A stretch of 64,000 bases of DNA from Oceanobacillus alkalisoli (GCF_021556485.1 NZ_JAKGBW010000021.1:1-64000), one strand, 5' to 3'; counted from the stretch's first letter, positions 36,177 through 45,465 are shown. The notes: a model not told the origin generated them from the sequence alone. Numbers and translations are program-made.

Positions 36177-37163
36177 ATGTTAAAAATAGGACTTGCAGGT
36201 TTCGGTTTTATTGGAAAAACCCACCTGGAAGCTTACAAGAAGATTCCAAATGCTGAAGTGACAGCAATTTGTACGAGTGGCAACAAGGAAGGTCTAAACG
36301 AATTTACAGGAGCCATTTTTTCAAATTATGATGCACTCCTTAGACGAGAGGATATCGATGTTATTGATATTTGTGTACCGACGTATTTGCATGAGAGATA
36401 TATTTTAAAAGCAGCAAAAGCAAAGAAACATATTATTTGTGAAAAGCCACTCACCCTAAATGTAGAATCTGCCAACAGAATAATACATGCAGTGGAGAAA
36501 GCTGGAGTACGATTATTTGTTGGCCATCTCCTCCGCTTTTGGCCCGAATATCAGTGGATAAAAGCATTCAGTGGGACGATTGAACAGCATACAATCGATA
36601 CGGTTTATGCCAAAAGACTAGGAACGCTGCCGAAATGGAGTGAATGGTTTAAGCACCCTGAAAAAAGTGGTGGGGCTCTTTTCGATCTTCATATTCACGA
36701 CATTGATTTTATTTATCATTTACTTGGTGAAGCAAAGTCGGTATATGCGGTCGGTAAACAAAATTGTAATGAGGCATGGGATCATATCATGACAACACTA
36801 ACCTTCAAAAATGGAACGAAGGCGTTTGCAGAAGCCTCCCACCGAATGCCTGCACACTTTCCATTTACGATGTCTCTACGCATGCAAGCGGACCAAAAGA
36901 TGGTGGATTTTCAGTTGGAGGCTGGAGCAAATATTGAGCATATCAATAATAGCAGACTTATTCTCTACGACGATGAAAAAGCGACAAACGCAGAAGTTGC
37001 TGCAGGAGATGCTTTTCAAAATGAATTAGCCTATTTTATCGATTGCCTGGAGAATGACAATGCCAACGAAATCATACCGCTTCAGGATGTACGGTACGTT
37101 ATCCACCTACTACAAGCAATTGAAACTTCACTGCGAACAGGTCGAGTCATCACTCTCGGATAA
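36177..37163 (+). CDS. Gfo/Idh/MocA family oxidoreductase
   Basis: This 328-residue NAD(P)-dependent sugar dehydrogenase has GLAGFGFIGKTHLEAY as its nucleotide-binding motif, CEKPLTLN (the conserved EKP lysine) and GGALFDLHIHDIDFIYHLLG, the catalytic DxxxH region. It follows the epimerase by 10 bases, so the two are translationally linked. It likely oxidises the sugar imported by the downstream ABC transporter. The specific substrate cannot be read from sequence. Confidence 0.9.
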   Translation: MLKIGLAGFGFIGKTHLEAYKKIPNAEVTAICTSGNKEGLNEFTGAIFSNYDALLRREDIDVIDICVPTYLHERYILKAAKAKKHIICEKPLTLNVESANRIIHAVEKAGVRLFVGHLLRFWPEYQWIKAFSGTIEQHTIDTVYAKRLGTLPKWSEWFKHPEKSGGALFDLHIHDIDFIYHLLGEAKSVYAVGKQNCNEAWDHIMTTLTFKNGTKAFAEASHRMPAHFPFTMSLRMQADQKMVDFQLEAGANIEHINNSRLILYDDEKATNAEVAAGDAFQNELAYFIDCLENDNANEIIPLQDVRYVIHLLQAIETSLRTGRVITLG

Positions 37164-37215
37164 GATTAAACTGTCACACGAATCAACCATGGTTTTACGA
37201 TTCATGAACATATTA

Positions 37216-37331
37216 ATGAATTTCATAATACGTATTTAATGCTTCACCATCACCATATGTAGTTGAGTTGGTTCGTTCCCAACTACATATGGTGATGGGA
37301 AAGCCGACTTTGGTAATTATGAAATTCATTC
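37216..37331 (+). mobile_element. MITE-like palindromic element, copy 3
   Basis: The orientation is the same as copy 1, and the inner stem is intact. The element lies inside the sugar operon, 23 bases before the TTG start of the binding-protein gene, so it would form a large hairpin in the operon mRNA. Flanks ATATTA and ATATAT match imperfectly. Confidence 0.88.
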
Positions 37332-37354
37332 ATATATTAAAGGGGGTAATTTCA

Positions 37355-38347
37355 TTGAAAAAGATATTAGGATCCATTGCTCTACTTTTACTCGCTGCCA
37401 TTCTTGTCGCATGCGGGGTTGATGACACCGATTCAGGTACTACAGGAGAAAGTGATAATGAAAGTAATGAGAATGGAGATTCCGGCGACAAGTATAAAGT
37501 CGGAATTCTTGCACCCGCAGTAACCCACGGCTGGGTCGCAGCAGTTGCTTATCATGCCGAAGCGCGGGCAGAGGAATTGTCGGATGAGATTGACTATCAG
37601 ATTCACACAAGTAATGATGCATCAGAAATGACTTCACAATTGGATGACTTGAAAACATGGGGAGCAGAAGTAATTGTCGCTTTCCCGCAATGGGAAGGGA
37701 TGGAAGTCCCGATTCAGCAGGCAATGGATGAGGGGATTGAAATTGTAAACTTCGATATCGTCATTGATGTGGATGGTGTCTACCGGGTTGCTGGTGACAA
37801 CTATGATATGGGTGTTCAAGGTGCCAATTATATTGCAGATAAAATTGGCACAGAAGGTGAAGTTGTCGTTTTGGAAGTACCTTCTGCCGGGTCTGTTTCG
37901 GATTTAAGGACAGCCGGATTCATGGAAACAATTGAAGAAATTGCACCTGATTTAACAATCCACACCTATGCAACGCAGTTTACGAGAGAAGACGGCCTAG
38001 CTGACTTTGCCGATATTTTAACAAGTTTAAATAAGATTGATGCTGTGTATTCACTCGATGATGAAACTTCAATCGGTGTCCTCCAAGCAATCGGTGAAGC
38101 CGGAAGAGATGATATCCAGGTCGTTACGGGCGGTGGCGGCATGCAAGAATACTTTAATATGATGCCGGATAATGAAGACATTTGGATTCAATCTGCGCTT
38201 TACAGTCCAGCAATGGTGAAAGATGCTGTCGACGTCGCCCTTGATCTATTAAAAGGAAATGATGTAGAAGCAGAAACGATTATCCCAACAACTGTTGTAG
38301 ACAGAGATAACTACGAAGAATTCCTTGATGACGAATCACCTTATTAA
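37355..38347 (+). CDS. sugar ABC transporter substrate-binding lipoprotein
   Basis: The 330-residue protein starts at TTG 37355, preceded by AAAGGGGG. Residues 1-19 are a lipoprotein signal with lipobox LVAC, followed by an acidic Ser/Asn/Asp linker and a periplasmic-binding-protein domain of the ribose/galactose type (KVGILAPAVTHGWVAAV, DLKTWGAEVIVAFPQWEG). It captures a sugar outside the cell for the permease and ATPase encoded downstream. The longer frame from 37268 begins within the MITE and is rejected. Confidence 0.9.
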   Translation: MKKILGSIALLLLAAILVACGVDDTDSGTTGESDNESNENGDSGDKYKVGILAPAVTHGWVAAVAYHAEARAEELSDEIDYQIHTSNDASEMTSQLDDLKTWGAEVIVAFPQWEGMEVPIQQAMDEGIEIVNFDIVIDVDGVYRVAGDNYDMGVQGANYIADKIGTEGEVVVLEVPSAGSVSDLRTAGFMETIEEIAPDLTIHTYATQFTREDGLADFADILTSLNKIDAVYSLDDETSIGVLQAIGEAGRDDIQVVTGGGGMQEYFNMMPDNEDIWIQSALYSPAMVKDAVDVALDLLKGNDVEAETIIPTTVVDRDNYEEFLDDESPY

Positions 38348-38370
38348 ACAAGCAATGGACATAAAAAACT

Positions 38371-38399
38371 GAAGGGTTATAGATTGTTTGTAACCCTTC
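38371..38399 (+). terminator. intercistronic hairpin
   Basis: GAAGGGTTA (38371-38379) pairs perfectly with TAACCCTTC (38391-38399). There is no T-run. Such hairpins after binding-protein genes commonly stabilise the upstream mRNA and raise binding-protein levels. Confidence 0.6.
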
Positions 38400-38427
38400 C
38401 TCCCCAACCTGCCCGGAGGTGATGATA

Positions 38428-39948
38428 ATGAAAGTCGAGATGCAAAACATACGAAAATCTTTTGGCAGCAATGATGTGTTAAAAGATGTGAGCTTTTCCA
38501 TTCAAGGTGGTGAAATATGTGCCCTCCTCGGTGAAAATGGAGCTGGGAAATCAACTTTAATGAATATTCTCGGCGGTGTCATACAGAAAGATTCCGGTTC
38601 TATATTAATCGACGGAAAAAGAATAGGTTTTGAAAAACCCGCGGATTCGATTGATGCAGGAATTGCTTTCATCCATCAAGAGCTGAACTTAGTCAATGAT
38701 TTGCCGATCTATGAAAACATGTTTCTCGGACGCGAACTGAAAACCAAACGCGGAAGTTTGGATTTACAAGAGATGTATCGTAAAACGGCGGAGATCTTTG
38801 AGCGGATGAACGTGGATTTAGATCCCCGGAAAATGGTCAGAGATTTGGATGCTTCCTATAAGCAAATCGTTGAAATTTGCCGGGCAATGATGACTAATTC
38901 CTCCATCATTATTATGGATGAACCGACCACTTCCTTAACAGACGCAGAGGTTAGTCGAGTTTTTACCATGATGAAAACGATGCAGGATCATCAAGTCGGG
39001 ATTATTTTCATCTCCCATAAACTGAATGAAGTTATGCAAATTTGTGACCGCTATCTTGTCCTTCGTGATGGTTTATTAGTTTCAGAAGGGAATGTTAGCG
39101 GGGTAACAACGAAAGATCTCGCTAGTTATATGGTTGGATTTGATGTACGGACCGAATCCCTGAGAAGAGAAAAGGATCCGGATGATATTGGTGAAGAAGT
39201 TTTACGCGTAGAAGGATTAACAGATGAAGAACATTTTCGCGATATAAACTTCACTGTACATGCTGGGGAAATTATTGGCGTTACTGGACTTCTTGGTGAC
39301 GGACGCAGCGAGCTTTTCCAAGCAATTTTCGGGGCTGATACGTATCGAACCGGAAAACTATATTTATATGGCAATGAAATCAAGATAGCGAATACATATC
39401 AAGCTATCAAAGCAGGAATTGCCTACCTCCCCCGCAATCGAAAGGAAAATGCGATTCTCAAGGATATGACTATCTTTGAAAATGCATCCATTTCTACATG
39501 GTCGATGTTTTCGAGACGCGGGATTATTAATACGCGCAAGCACCGTGATGTCTTTGAGCAGCAACGCAATACATTACGCTTGAAGATGGGAGAGTTAACG
39601 GATAGTATTATGAGCCTTTCCGGCGGGAATCAGCAAAAGGTCGTTTTATCAAAATGGCTCGCTACGAATCCGCGGGTATTGATCTTAGATAATCCTACCC
39701 AAGGAGTTGACGTCGGTGCAAAAGAAGATATATACGATATCATTATCAAACTAGCTGAGGAGAATATTGCAATCATTGTACTTTCCAGTGAAGCTCAAGA
39801 GATCATCCGAGTCTGTGACCGAGCACTTGTCATGTATCACGGAGTTATTCAAGGGGAAGTAAGTGGCAACGACATGGATGAACAGACAATTATGCGTCTT
39901 GCAACTGGTGGCGAGCCCGAGCTAAAAAGGAGTGAACAGCAAATATGA
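38428..39948 (+). CDS. sugar ABC transporter ATP-binding protein (two ABC domains)
   Basis: This 506-residue protein contains two ABC cassettes, as in RbsA/MglA. Domain 1 has Walker A GENGAGKS, an HQELNLV segment and Walker B IIIMDEPTTSL. Domain 2 has a degenerate Walker A (GLLGDGRSEL), LSGGNQQKVVLSKWLA and ILDNPTQGVDVGAK. ATG 38428 follows GGAGGTGA; upstream GTG/ATG codons overlap that site. The 3' end overlaps the permease gene by 4 bases. Confidence 0.93.
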   Translation: MKVEMQNIRKSFGSNDVLKDVSFSIQGGEICALLGENGAGKSTLMNILGGVIQKDSGSILIDGKRIGFEKPADSIDAGIAFIHQELNLVNDLPIYENMFLGRELKTKRGSLDLQEMYRKTAEIFERMNVDLDPRKMVRDLDASYKQIVEICRAMMTNSSIIIMDEPTTSLTDAEVSRVFTMMKTMQDHQVGIIFISHKLNEVMQICDRYLVLRDGLLVSEGNVSGVTTKDLASYMVGFDVRTESLRREKDPDDIGEEVLRVEGLTDEEHFRDINFTVHAGEIIGVTGLLGDGRSELFQAIFGADTYRTGKLYLYGNEIKIANTYQAIKAGIAYLPRNRKENAILKDMTIFENASISTWSMFSRRGIINTRKHRDVFEQQRNTLRLKMGELTDSIMSLSGGNQQKVVLSKWLATNPRVLILDNPTQGVDVGAKEDIYDIIIKLAEENIAIIVLSSEAQEIIRVCDRALVMYHGVIQGEVSGNDMDEQTIMRLATGGEPELKRSEQQI

Positions 39949-41012
39949 TGCCGAATCCAGAAATGACACCTCCTGTTAACAATAACAAGAAACGAAACGT
40001 TAAAGAATGGTTCCAGCATAAATGGGCGAATGATCCATTGTTTAGTATCTTAATCGCTCTTATTATCATGGTTATTCTACAGACTTTAACGCTAGGTTTT
40101 GATTATGACTCTATTGGCCAGTGGTTCCAGGCCTGGACAAATAACTGGATCAATATTTTAAGAAATAATGCTGGTGTCGGGATTGTTGCATTAGGGATGA
40201 CGTTTGTCATTATGACTGGAGGAATCGACTTATCTGTAGGCTCCACCCTTGTCATTACAGGTGCATTTGCCATGTATTTACTTGATACGGGCGCAAGTGG
40301 AATCTTAGGCGAGATTGGGATTACCGGAACACCTGCAATTTTTCTTACGATTCTGCTCGTACTCGCTTTCGGTTATTTGTTGGGAGCACTTATTGGTGTG
40401 TCCATTACGAAAGGGCTCGTCCCTCCTTTTATCGCAACATTAGGAGCAATGATGATTTTCCGGAGTGTAACCCAGCATTTTACACAAGGGTATAATACAA
40501 CGGTTCCAACGGAGTTTTTACAAATAGCCAGTTTTAAACTTGGCAACCTTATGATTATGCCTATCATTTATTGGGCAGTTATTGCAGCTATCCTCTATTA
40601 TGTCTCGAAAAGGACTACATTCGGCAGACAAATCATCGCCGTCGGATCGAACGAAAGAGCCGCTCGATTATCCGGGGTGAATGTCAATAAAGTAAAATTA
40701 CGTGTATATGCGCTAATGGGGCTGCTAGTTTCCATCGCTGCAATTATCCAAGTATCCAGAATTGGTTCCATGGATTTTTCCAATGCGGGGCGTGGAATGG
40801 AAATGGACGCGATTGCAGCTGCTGTCGTCGGAGGAACGCATATGCTTGGTGGACGCGGCTTTGTGCTTGGAACAGTATATGGCATGTTGATTATCGCTGT
40901 CATGAATAATTTGTTGAACCTGTTTGGTGTCCCTCCCTTCTTACGGGAAGCATTTAAAGGCTTCATTGTTATTGTCGCTGTCCTGCTACAGAGAAAGAGT
41001 GAGAGTTCATGA
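39945..41012 (+). CDS. sugar ABC transporter permease (RbsC type)
   Basis: The 355-residue protein has about 8-10 membrane segments and the CUT2 permease features GMTFVIMTGGIDLSVGST, GLVPPFIATLGAMMIFR, RTTFGRQIIAVGSNERAARLSGVNV and VVGGTHMLGGRGFVLGTVYG. The ATG overlaps the end of the ATPase gene (ATGA), indicating translational coupling. It completes the three-part importer. A terminator follows immediately. Confidence 0.93.
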   Translation: MMPNPEMTPPVNNNKKRNVKEWFQHKWANDPLFSILIALIIMVILQTLTLGFDYDSIGQWFQAWTNNWINILRNNAGVGIVALGMTFVIMTGGIDLSVGSTLVITGAFAMYLLDTGASGILGEIGITGTPAIFLTILLVLAFGYLLGALIGVSITKGLVPPFIATLGAMMIFRSVTQHFTQGYNTTVPTEFLQIASFKLGNLMIMPIIYWAVIAAILYYVSKRTTFGRQIIAVGSNERAARLSGVNVNKVKLRVYALMGLLVSIAAIIQVSRIGSMDFSNAGRGMEMDAIAAAVVGGTHMLGGRGFVLGTVYGMLIIAVMNNLLNLFGVPPFLREAFKGFIVIVAVLLQRKSESS

Positions 41013-41014
41013 AA

Positions 41015-41068
41015 AAACAGGAAGATGACCTTTGCCTTGCAGTCAAAGAATCCTCTTCCTGTTTATCG
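41015..41068. terminator. terminator after the sugar importer
   Basis: AAACAGGAAGA (41015-41025) is complementary to TCTTCCTGTTT (41054-41064). It lies between the permease gene and the convergent small membrane protein gene and can serve both. Confidence 0.75.
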
Positions 41069-41069
41069 A

Positions 41070-41462
41070 TTAACCTTCTATTCTATTAAAAATCGTCATA
41101 AAGAAAAACACAATATAACTGATCAGTAATGTTACTCCGCCACCAATATAAATAATAAGCAGGACAGCTTCTGGTAATTCAAACGGCTTCACCATGTATA
41201 ACCACATGCCGATTGAGAGGCCAACTGATCCAATAATTGCACACCAGACATGGACTTTCGCCAATACAGGAGTAGAGGGCTTGAATACCTTATAATATAC
41301 TGCCCAAGCAAAAAGACTTAACCAGCCAGCGACTAGAATATGAGCGTGGACCGGGCGGAATGCATACGAACCTGCCCCAGCCATATGTGCTCCGAGAATC
41401 GCTCCAACTACACCGAAAGCAGCTGCTAATCGCAACAATAATAAACTATACTTATTATACAT
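41070..41462 (-). CDS. small heme-copper-oxidase subunit I-like membrane protein
   Basis: From ATG 41462 (GGAGAGGA upstream) the protein has 130 residues and four or five membrane segments. The segment RPVHAHILVAGWLSLFAWAVYY, with paired His residues in a helix, resembles the heme-ligand helices of cytochrome oxidase/NorB subunit I. It is far too short to be a complete oxidase, so it may bind heme without oxygen reduction. A sequence matching the predicted HssR operator of hrtB lies 67 bases upstream, and it is adjacent to hssS. A heme-responsive role is inferred. Function unknown. Confidence 0.75.
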   Translation of the reverse strand: MYNKYSLLLLRLAAAFGVVGAILGAHMAGAGSYAFRPVHAHILVAGWLSLFAWAVYYKVFKPSTPVLAKVHVWCAIIGSVGLSIGMWLYMVKPFELPEAVLLIIYIGGGVTLLISYIVFFFMTIFNRIEG

Positions 41463-41528
41463 AGAAAATCCTCTCCAATTCATTCATCATTCGTGCTTTT
41501 TTCATCTACCTCTTTAATTTACAGCAAT

Positions 41529-41548
41529 AATATGAATAGAAAATGAAT
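41529..41548 (-). promoter_or_regulatory. predicted HssR operator, small membrane protein gene
   Basis: On the minus strand ATTCATTTT-CT-ATTCATATT is a 9-2-9 direct repeat. It shares 16 identical bases (TTCATTTTCTATTCAT) with the site upstream of hrtB. The Staphylococcus aureus HssR box has the same form, as I recall it (GTTCATATT repeated with a 2-base spacer). Confidence 0.7.
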
Positions 41549-41558
41549 TGGATTAAAC

Positions 41559-42941
41559 TTATTTACCATTAGGTAACTTCACCGTGAAAACAGTGCCTTC
41601 TCCTTCTCTGCTGTCCACCTGAATCGAGCCATCATGTAATTTAATAATTGTCCACACAATCGATAAGCCGAGTCCCGTTCCTTCGACTGTTCTTGTCCTC
41701 GATGTATCAGCCCGGTAAAATCGATCAAAAACCCTCTCTATCTCTGTATGTTCAAGCCCGATTCCCGTATCTTCAAACGTAACGATAACCGCTTCATCTT
41801 TTTCTTCAATGGATAGGTTAATGCTCCCATCCGGCTTATTATATTTAATCGCATTTGATAACAGGTTATCCCAAACCGTATTCAATAAAGCTGGGTCCCC
41901 GTTCCATTCAATATCCGGTAATGTGTACGCCAGCATGAGTCCTTTTTCATTAATCTGCCACTGATAATTACGGACTAACTCTTTCAACTGCTCCCCGAGG
42001 TTGAATGTTTTCCGCTTCACCAGATCATCGTTGCGATCCAATGATGCAAGAAGCAATAATTGATCCGTCATACTGGATAGCCGTTTTATCTCTCCATTAA
42101 TGATTGAAATATACTCACCCTTCTCTTCGTCACGAATCGATTCGTTTTCCAGCAAGTTCGTATAGCCTTTAATATTAGATAAGGGTGACTGGATATCGTG
42201 AGAGATATTGGAAATGAATTCCTTCCGTACATCATCCAATTGTTCTAACTTTTTTGCCATTTGAACAAAGCTTTGTGAAAGCACTCCGAGTTCATCACTC
42301 CGTTTTGTCTCGATTTCCACATTAAAGTTCGCCTCCGCGAGCGATTTCGTTGCCGCTGTCAACTCAGATATCGGCTTCACTAAATATTTCGTACTGATTG
42401 CAACTAAAATAATACTTAACAGAATCGTCAGCACAAGCAGCCAGGCAAAAAGAAAATGCATTTCATTGAAAAGCAGTTTAATATCCGGTCTTAGGAACAG
42501 CGCATAATTTTCCCCGTCATGCGTGATTGGAACACCAATTGTATTCTTTAATTCATTTGCAAAAAAGCCAGTCACAAATGTTTCTTGGGGAAATTCAAGG
42601 ATACCATGATATACTTCCCCGTTTAAAACTTGTTCCACCGTTTGTTCCGCAAGGCTCTCATCCCTGAATTCCGCTCCGTAAAAATCTCCTTCACGAAAAT
42701 CATCAACTAAGTACATCTGATAACCGACAGATGCAATACTTTCTAAGTACTCGGTCAGATTGATATTTGGATACTCATCAATATAAGATTTAATCGATTC
42801 AGCGATTGTTGTAATTTTTTCATCGTTTTCTGGCTTTAATTTTTGCTGATAATACATATTGGATAGGATAAAAGCTAAAATACTGCTGAAAATCATAATC
42901 CCAATGGTAGCAACAACCAGCTTGACATAAAGCGTCCTCAT
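41559..42941 (-). CDS. hssS: heme sensor histidine kinase HssS
   Basis: The 460-residue membrane kinase has two transmembrane segments (about residues 8-30 and 160-182) around an extracellular domain with VTGFFANELKNTIGVPI and ALFLRPDI, very like S. aureus HssS. A HAMP domain follows, then the H-box (FISNISHDIQSPLSNIKGY, phospho-His) and an ATPase domain (NLLSNAIKYN, DTGIGL, GTGLGLSI). It should sense heme stress and phosphorylate HssR. It overlaps the hssR stop by 4 bases. Confidence 0.9.
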   Translation of the reverse strand: MRTLYVKLVVATIGIMIFSSILAFILSNMYYQQKLKPENDEKITTIAESIKSYIDEYPNINLTEYLESIASVGYQMYLVDDFREGDFYGAEFRDESLAEQTVEQVLNGEVYHGILEFPQETFVTGFFANELKNTIGVPITHDGENYALFLRPDIKLLFNEMHFLFAWLLVLTILLSIILVAISTKYLVKPISELTAATKSLAEANFNVEIETKRSDELGVLSQSFVQMAKKLEQLDDVRKEFISNISHDIQSPLSNIKGYTNLLENESIRDEEKGEYISIINGEIKRLSSMTDQLLLLASLDRNDDLVKRKTFNLGEQLKELVRNYQWQINEKGLMLAYTLPDIEWNGDPALLNTVWDNLLSNAIKYNKPDGSINLSIEEKDEAVIVTFEDTGIGLEHTEIERVFDRFYRADTSRTRTVEGTGLGLSIVWTIIKLHDGSIQVDSREGEGTVFTVKLPNGK

Positions 42942-43618
42942 GTGTGTTTCGCCTCGAGTAAATAGCCAACTCCTCTGACTGTTTTTATTTGGAAGTCATC
43001 GGTCCATGTTGAAAACCGTTTCCTAAGCCGCTTAATATGCACATCTACTGTGCGATCATCTCCCTCATAATCAAAACCCCAAATCTGCTCAATGAGGTGC
43101 TCGCGGGTAAATGCCTGCATTGGATGTGACATAAGGAAATAGAGCAGTTCAAACTCTTTTAAAGGTAAAAGCATGGTTCGGTCCCCCGCCTTTACTTCAT
43201 ATGTCCTTTTATTTATCGTCGTTTCACCGAACCGGATGATAAATTCATCCTGTTCATTATAATAAAGGCGCAACAACGCTTTAATCCGGAATTCCAATTC
43301 CTTTGGCTCAAACGGCTTCACGAGATAATCATCTGTTCCCGCCTGGAATCCTTGCTCCTTATCATCGATTTGGCTTTTAGCTGTCAGCAAGATGACAGGA
43401 ATATTGTACCGTCTCCTAATTTCTTTCGTGAGTTCATATCCATCCATAAACGGCATCATCACGTCAACAACCGCTAAATGACAGTTCTCTTCATGGAGAA
43501 TTTCTAATGCTTCGATTCCATCCTTTGCTTCCAAGACGTTATATCCTTGTTCTGATAAATGAATGGAAACAAGATTCAAGATATGTTTATCATCATCTAC
43601 AATTAAAATAGTTGTCAT
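42938..43618 (-). CDS. hssR: heme response regulator HssR (OmpR/PhoB type)
   Basis: From ATG 43618 the protein has 226 residues. A receiver domain (ILIVDDDKHIL, phospho-Asp in AVVDVMMPFMDGYEL, Lys in YLVKPFEPKEL) is followed by a winged-helix DNA-binding domain (FTREHLIEQIWGFDYEGDDRTVDVHIKRLRKR). Length and sequence match S. aureus HssR. It should activate hrtBA by binding direct repeats. The open frame to 43654 lacks an SD; GGGAG lies 9-10 bases before the chosen ATG. Confidence 0.92.
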   Translation of the reverse strand: MTTILIVDDDKHILNLVSIHLSEQGYNVLEAKDGIEALEILHEENCHLAVVDVMMPFMDGYELTKEIRRRYNIPVILLTAKSQIDDKEQGFQAGTDDYLVKPFEPKELEFRIKALLRLYYNEQDEFIIRFGETTINKRTYEVKAGDRTMLLPLKEFELLYFLMSHPMQAFTREHLIEQIWGFDYEGDDRTVDVHIKRLRKRFSTWTDDFQIKTVRGVGYLLEAKHT

Positions 43619-43663
43619 TGTATTAACTCCCATATAAATAGTTTCTTTAACCAAACTGTACAG

Positions 43664-43697
43664 AAAAAAACAGCCCTGTGCAATACCAAGGGCTGGA
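43664..43697. terminator. terminator of hrtBA
   Basis: AGCCCT (43672-43677) pairs with AGGGCT (43689-43694); on the minus strand the stem is followed by GTTTTTTTC. It separates hrtA from hssR, so hssRS probably has its own promoter. Confidence 0.75.
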
Positions 43698-43723
43698 TGG
43701 AAAATATGAATGAACGGGGATCA

Positions 43724-44395
43724 TTAGATGATCCCATCACTCATTTTAACCACATGATCTACAAATTCAAGCATCTCTTCATCATGCGTCACCATCAAGG
43801 TCGTGATCTGCTCACTTTTCGTCAGTTCGCGAATCAGTCCCATAATATCCTTCGACCGCTTGGAATCCAAGCTTGCTGTCGGTTCATCGGCAAACAGGAT
43901 TTTAGGTTTATGAATCATCGCCCTGGCAATGGCAATCCGCTGCTTCTCTCCGCCTGACATGGAAGCTGGATATGCATTTTTCCGGTGGCTCATTCCTACT
44001 AAGTCTACCATTCGATCCACTTCTTTTTTCTGCTGCTGTTTCGTTAATTTCGACTCGGATACCTCGAGCATAAGCAGAAGTTGTTCTTCCGCTGTAAGAA
44101 ATGGAACAAGATGGGCAAATTGAAACACAAACCCGAATTGACTCGCCCGGATTTTACGGATTTGTTCCTGATTCATTCCGGTTAAATATTCACCGCCCAC
44201 GATTATTTGACCGTCTGATGCTTCCTGCAGTCCTGCCGCTATCGTGAGCAAGGTGCTTTTGCCAGATCCGGATGCCCCGACCAGTGCTGTCACTTCTCCT
44301 TCCTGAAGCGAGAGATTAATCCCTTTTAATATCTCTTCTTCCACTTCACCATTCGTAAACGTTTTTCTTACTTCATCCATTGTCAGTATCGCCAT
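43724..44395 (-). CDS. hrtA: heme exporter ATP-binding protein HrtA
   Basis: The 223-residue ABC ATPase has Walker A GASGSGKS, a Q-loop in FGFVFQFAHLVPFL, the signature MSGGEKQRIAIARAM, Walker B ILFADEPTASLD and the H-loop VTHDEE. It belongs to the MacB/LolD-like class that pairs with FtsX-type permeases. With HrtB it exports excess heme or intermediates damaged by it. One base separates it from hrtB, upstream in the operon. Confidence 0.9.
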   Translation of the reverse strand: MAILTMDEVRKTFTNGEVEEEILKGINLSLQEGEVTALVGASGSGKSTLLTIAAGLQEASDGQIIVGGEYLTGMNQEQIRKIRASQFGFVFQFAHLVPFLTAEEQLLLMLEVSESKLTKQQQKKEVDRMVDLVGMSHRKNAYPASMSGGEKQRIAIARAMIHKPKILFADEPTASLDSKRSKDIMGLIRELTKSEQITTLMVTHDEEMLEFVDHVVKMSDGII

Positions 44396-44396
44396 G

Positions 44397-45437
44397 TTAA
44401 ATTCCTCCTTGCTGGATTGCCTGTAATGGATTGACCTTTTTTATTTGGATCCCTGATAACGTGGAACCAATAAATCCAATAATAAGGAAAATAATCGATA
44501 ATTGAATTGTTGTTCCAACCGGTAAGCTAAAAGGCATCCCTTCCGGCGCAATTTGATTAAATAACTGACTCAGTGCAATCGATAGTCCAAGGGCCATCAG
44601 TGTAATGAAGATCATTTGTGTCCACATCATTTTAAATAGACTACTTGTTTTGTAACCTATTGCTTTCAAGATTCCGTACAGACCAATTTTTTGCACGTTC
44701 ATCATATAAAAGAAAATGCCAAACAACATCCCGCTAATCACGACTAGAAACCAGACAATCATATTTAATGACAGCTGCTCCGCACTGAAGCTTGGAATCG
44801 TATTTAAAAATTCATCCTTTGTAAAAGCTTGCAGTCCGCTGACAGATTCAGCAGTTTCCCCGTCCGGTACGAAGACTAGCTGCATTTCCTCTACCCGGTA
44901 CATTTCCTGATAATTTTCCATATGGATAAAAGCAACAGGCGCATGGCTGAATTTCTCTTGATCCACGAAACCTTTTACAGTAAACTCACCACTAAATTGA
45001 TTATTCGTCAGTGTATCCCCAATCCGAATGCCTTTCTCCTCCAGCGAACGGTCCAAGATAACTTCCCCATTCCCTACTTCAGGGAAATTTTCCGATGGGC
45101 TTGAGGTGACAAAGGCTACACTTTGCTGTTTGTCGTCCGCATCATGTAGAAAACCCATCTGAATCGACAATGCAGTAGCATTTTCCTCTTTTTCCAGTAA
45201 CTCTTCTTGTGTACTCGCGTCAATTCTTGATAAATTATATGTCTCTTCTGCATCTTCACTCATATAAAACTGCCCATCCGGCAAATCTTTAATCAGAGCC
45301 GCATTATCCTGCGACAACCCATTTGCTAGCCCCGATATAATAAATGTCAGTAAACTAACGAGAAAAACAATCGAACCCAATATTAAAAACCTTACCTTAT
45401 TCTTCTTCATCTCTTTCCAAGCAAGATTCATCCTCAT
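44397..45437 (-). CDS. hrtB: heme exporter permease HrtB
   Basis: The 346-residue FtsX/MacB-type permease has one N-terminal membrane segment (residues 16-38), a large extracellular domain, then three C-terminal segments (about 230-345) ending in SGIQIKKVNPLQAIQQG, a motif typical of the DevC/HrtB group. GGAGGAATGAGG leads into the ATG. The mRNA leader contains a MITE copy (45466-45575) between the predicted HssR-controlled promoter and the ribosome binding site. Confidence 0.88.
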   Translation of the reverse strand: MRMNLAWKEMKKNKVRFLILGSIVFLVSLLTFIISGLANGLSQDNAALIKDLPDGQFYMSEDAEETYNLSRIDASTQEELLEKEENATALSIQMGFLHDADDKQQSVAFVTSSPSENFPEVGNGEVILDRSLEEKGIRIGDTLTNNQFSGEFTVKGFVDQEKFSHAPVAFIHMENYQEMYRVEEMQLVFVPDGETAESVSGLQAFTKDEFLNTIPSFSAEQLSLNMIVWFLVVISGMLFGIFFYMMNVQKIGLYGILKAIGYKTSSLFKMMWTQMIFITLMALGLSIALSQLFNQIAPEGMPFSLPVGTTIQLSIIFLIIGFIGSTLSGIQIKKVNPLQAIQQGGI

Positions 45438-45465
45438 TCCTCCAAACTCAAAATCTCATTAACAT

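Noticed and set aside
37268-37354. Upstream extension of the binding-protein frame
   Set aside because: It begins inside the MITE; the TTG at 37355 has an SD and starts a proper lipoprotein signal.
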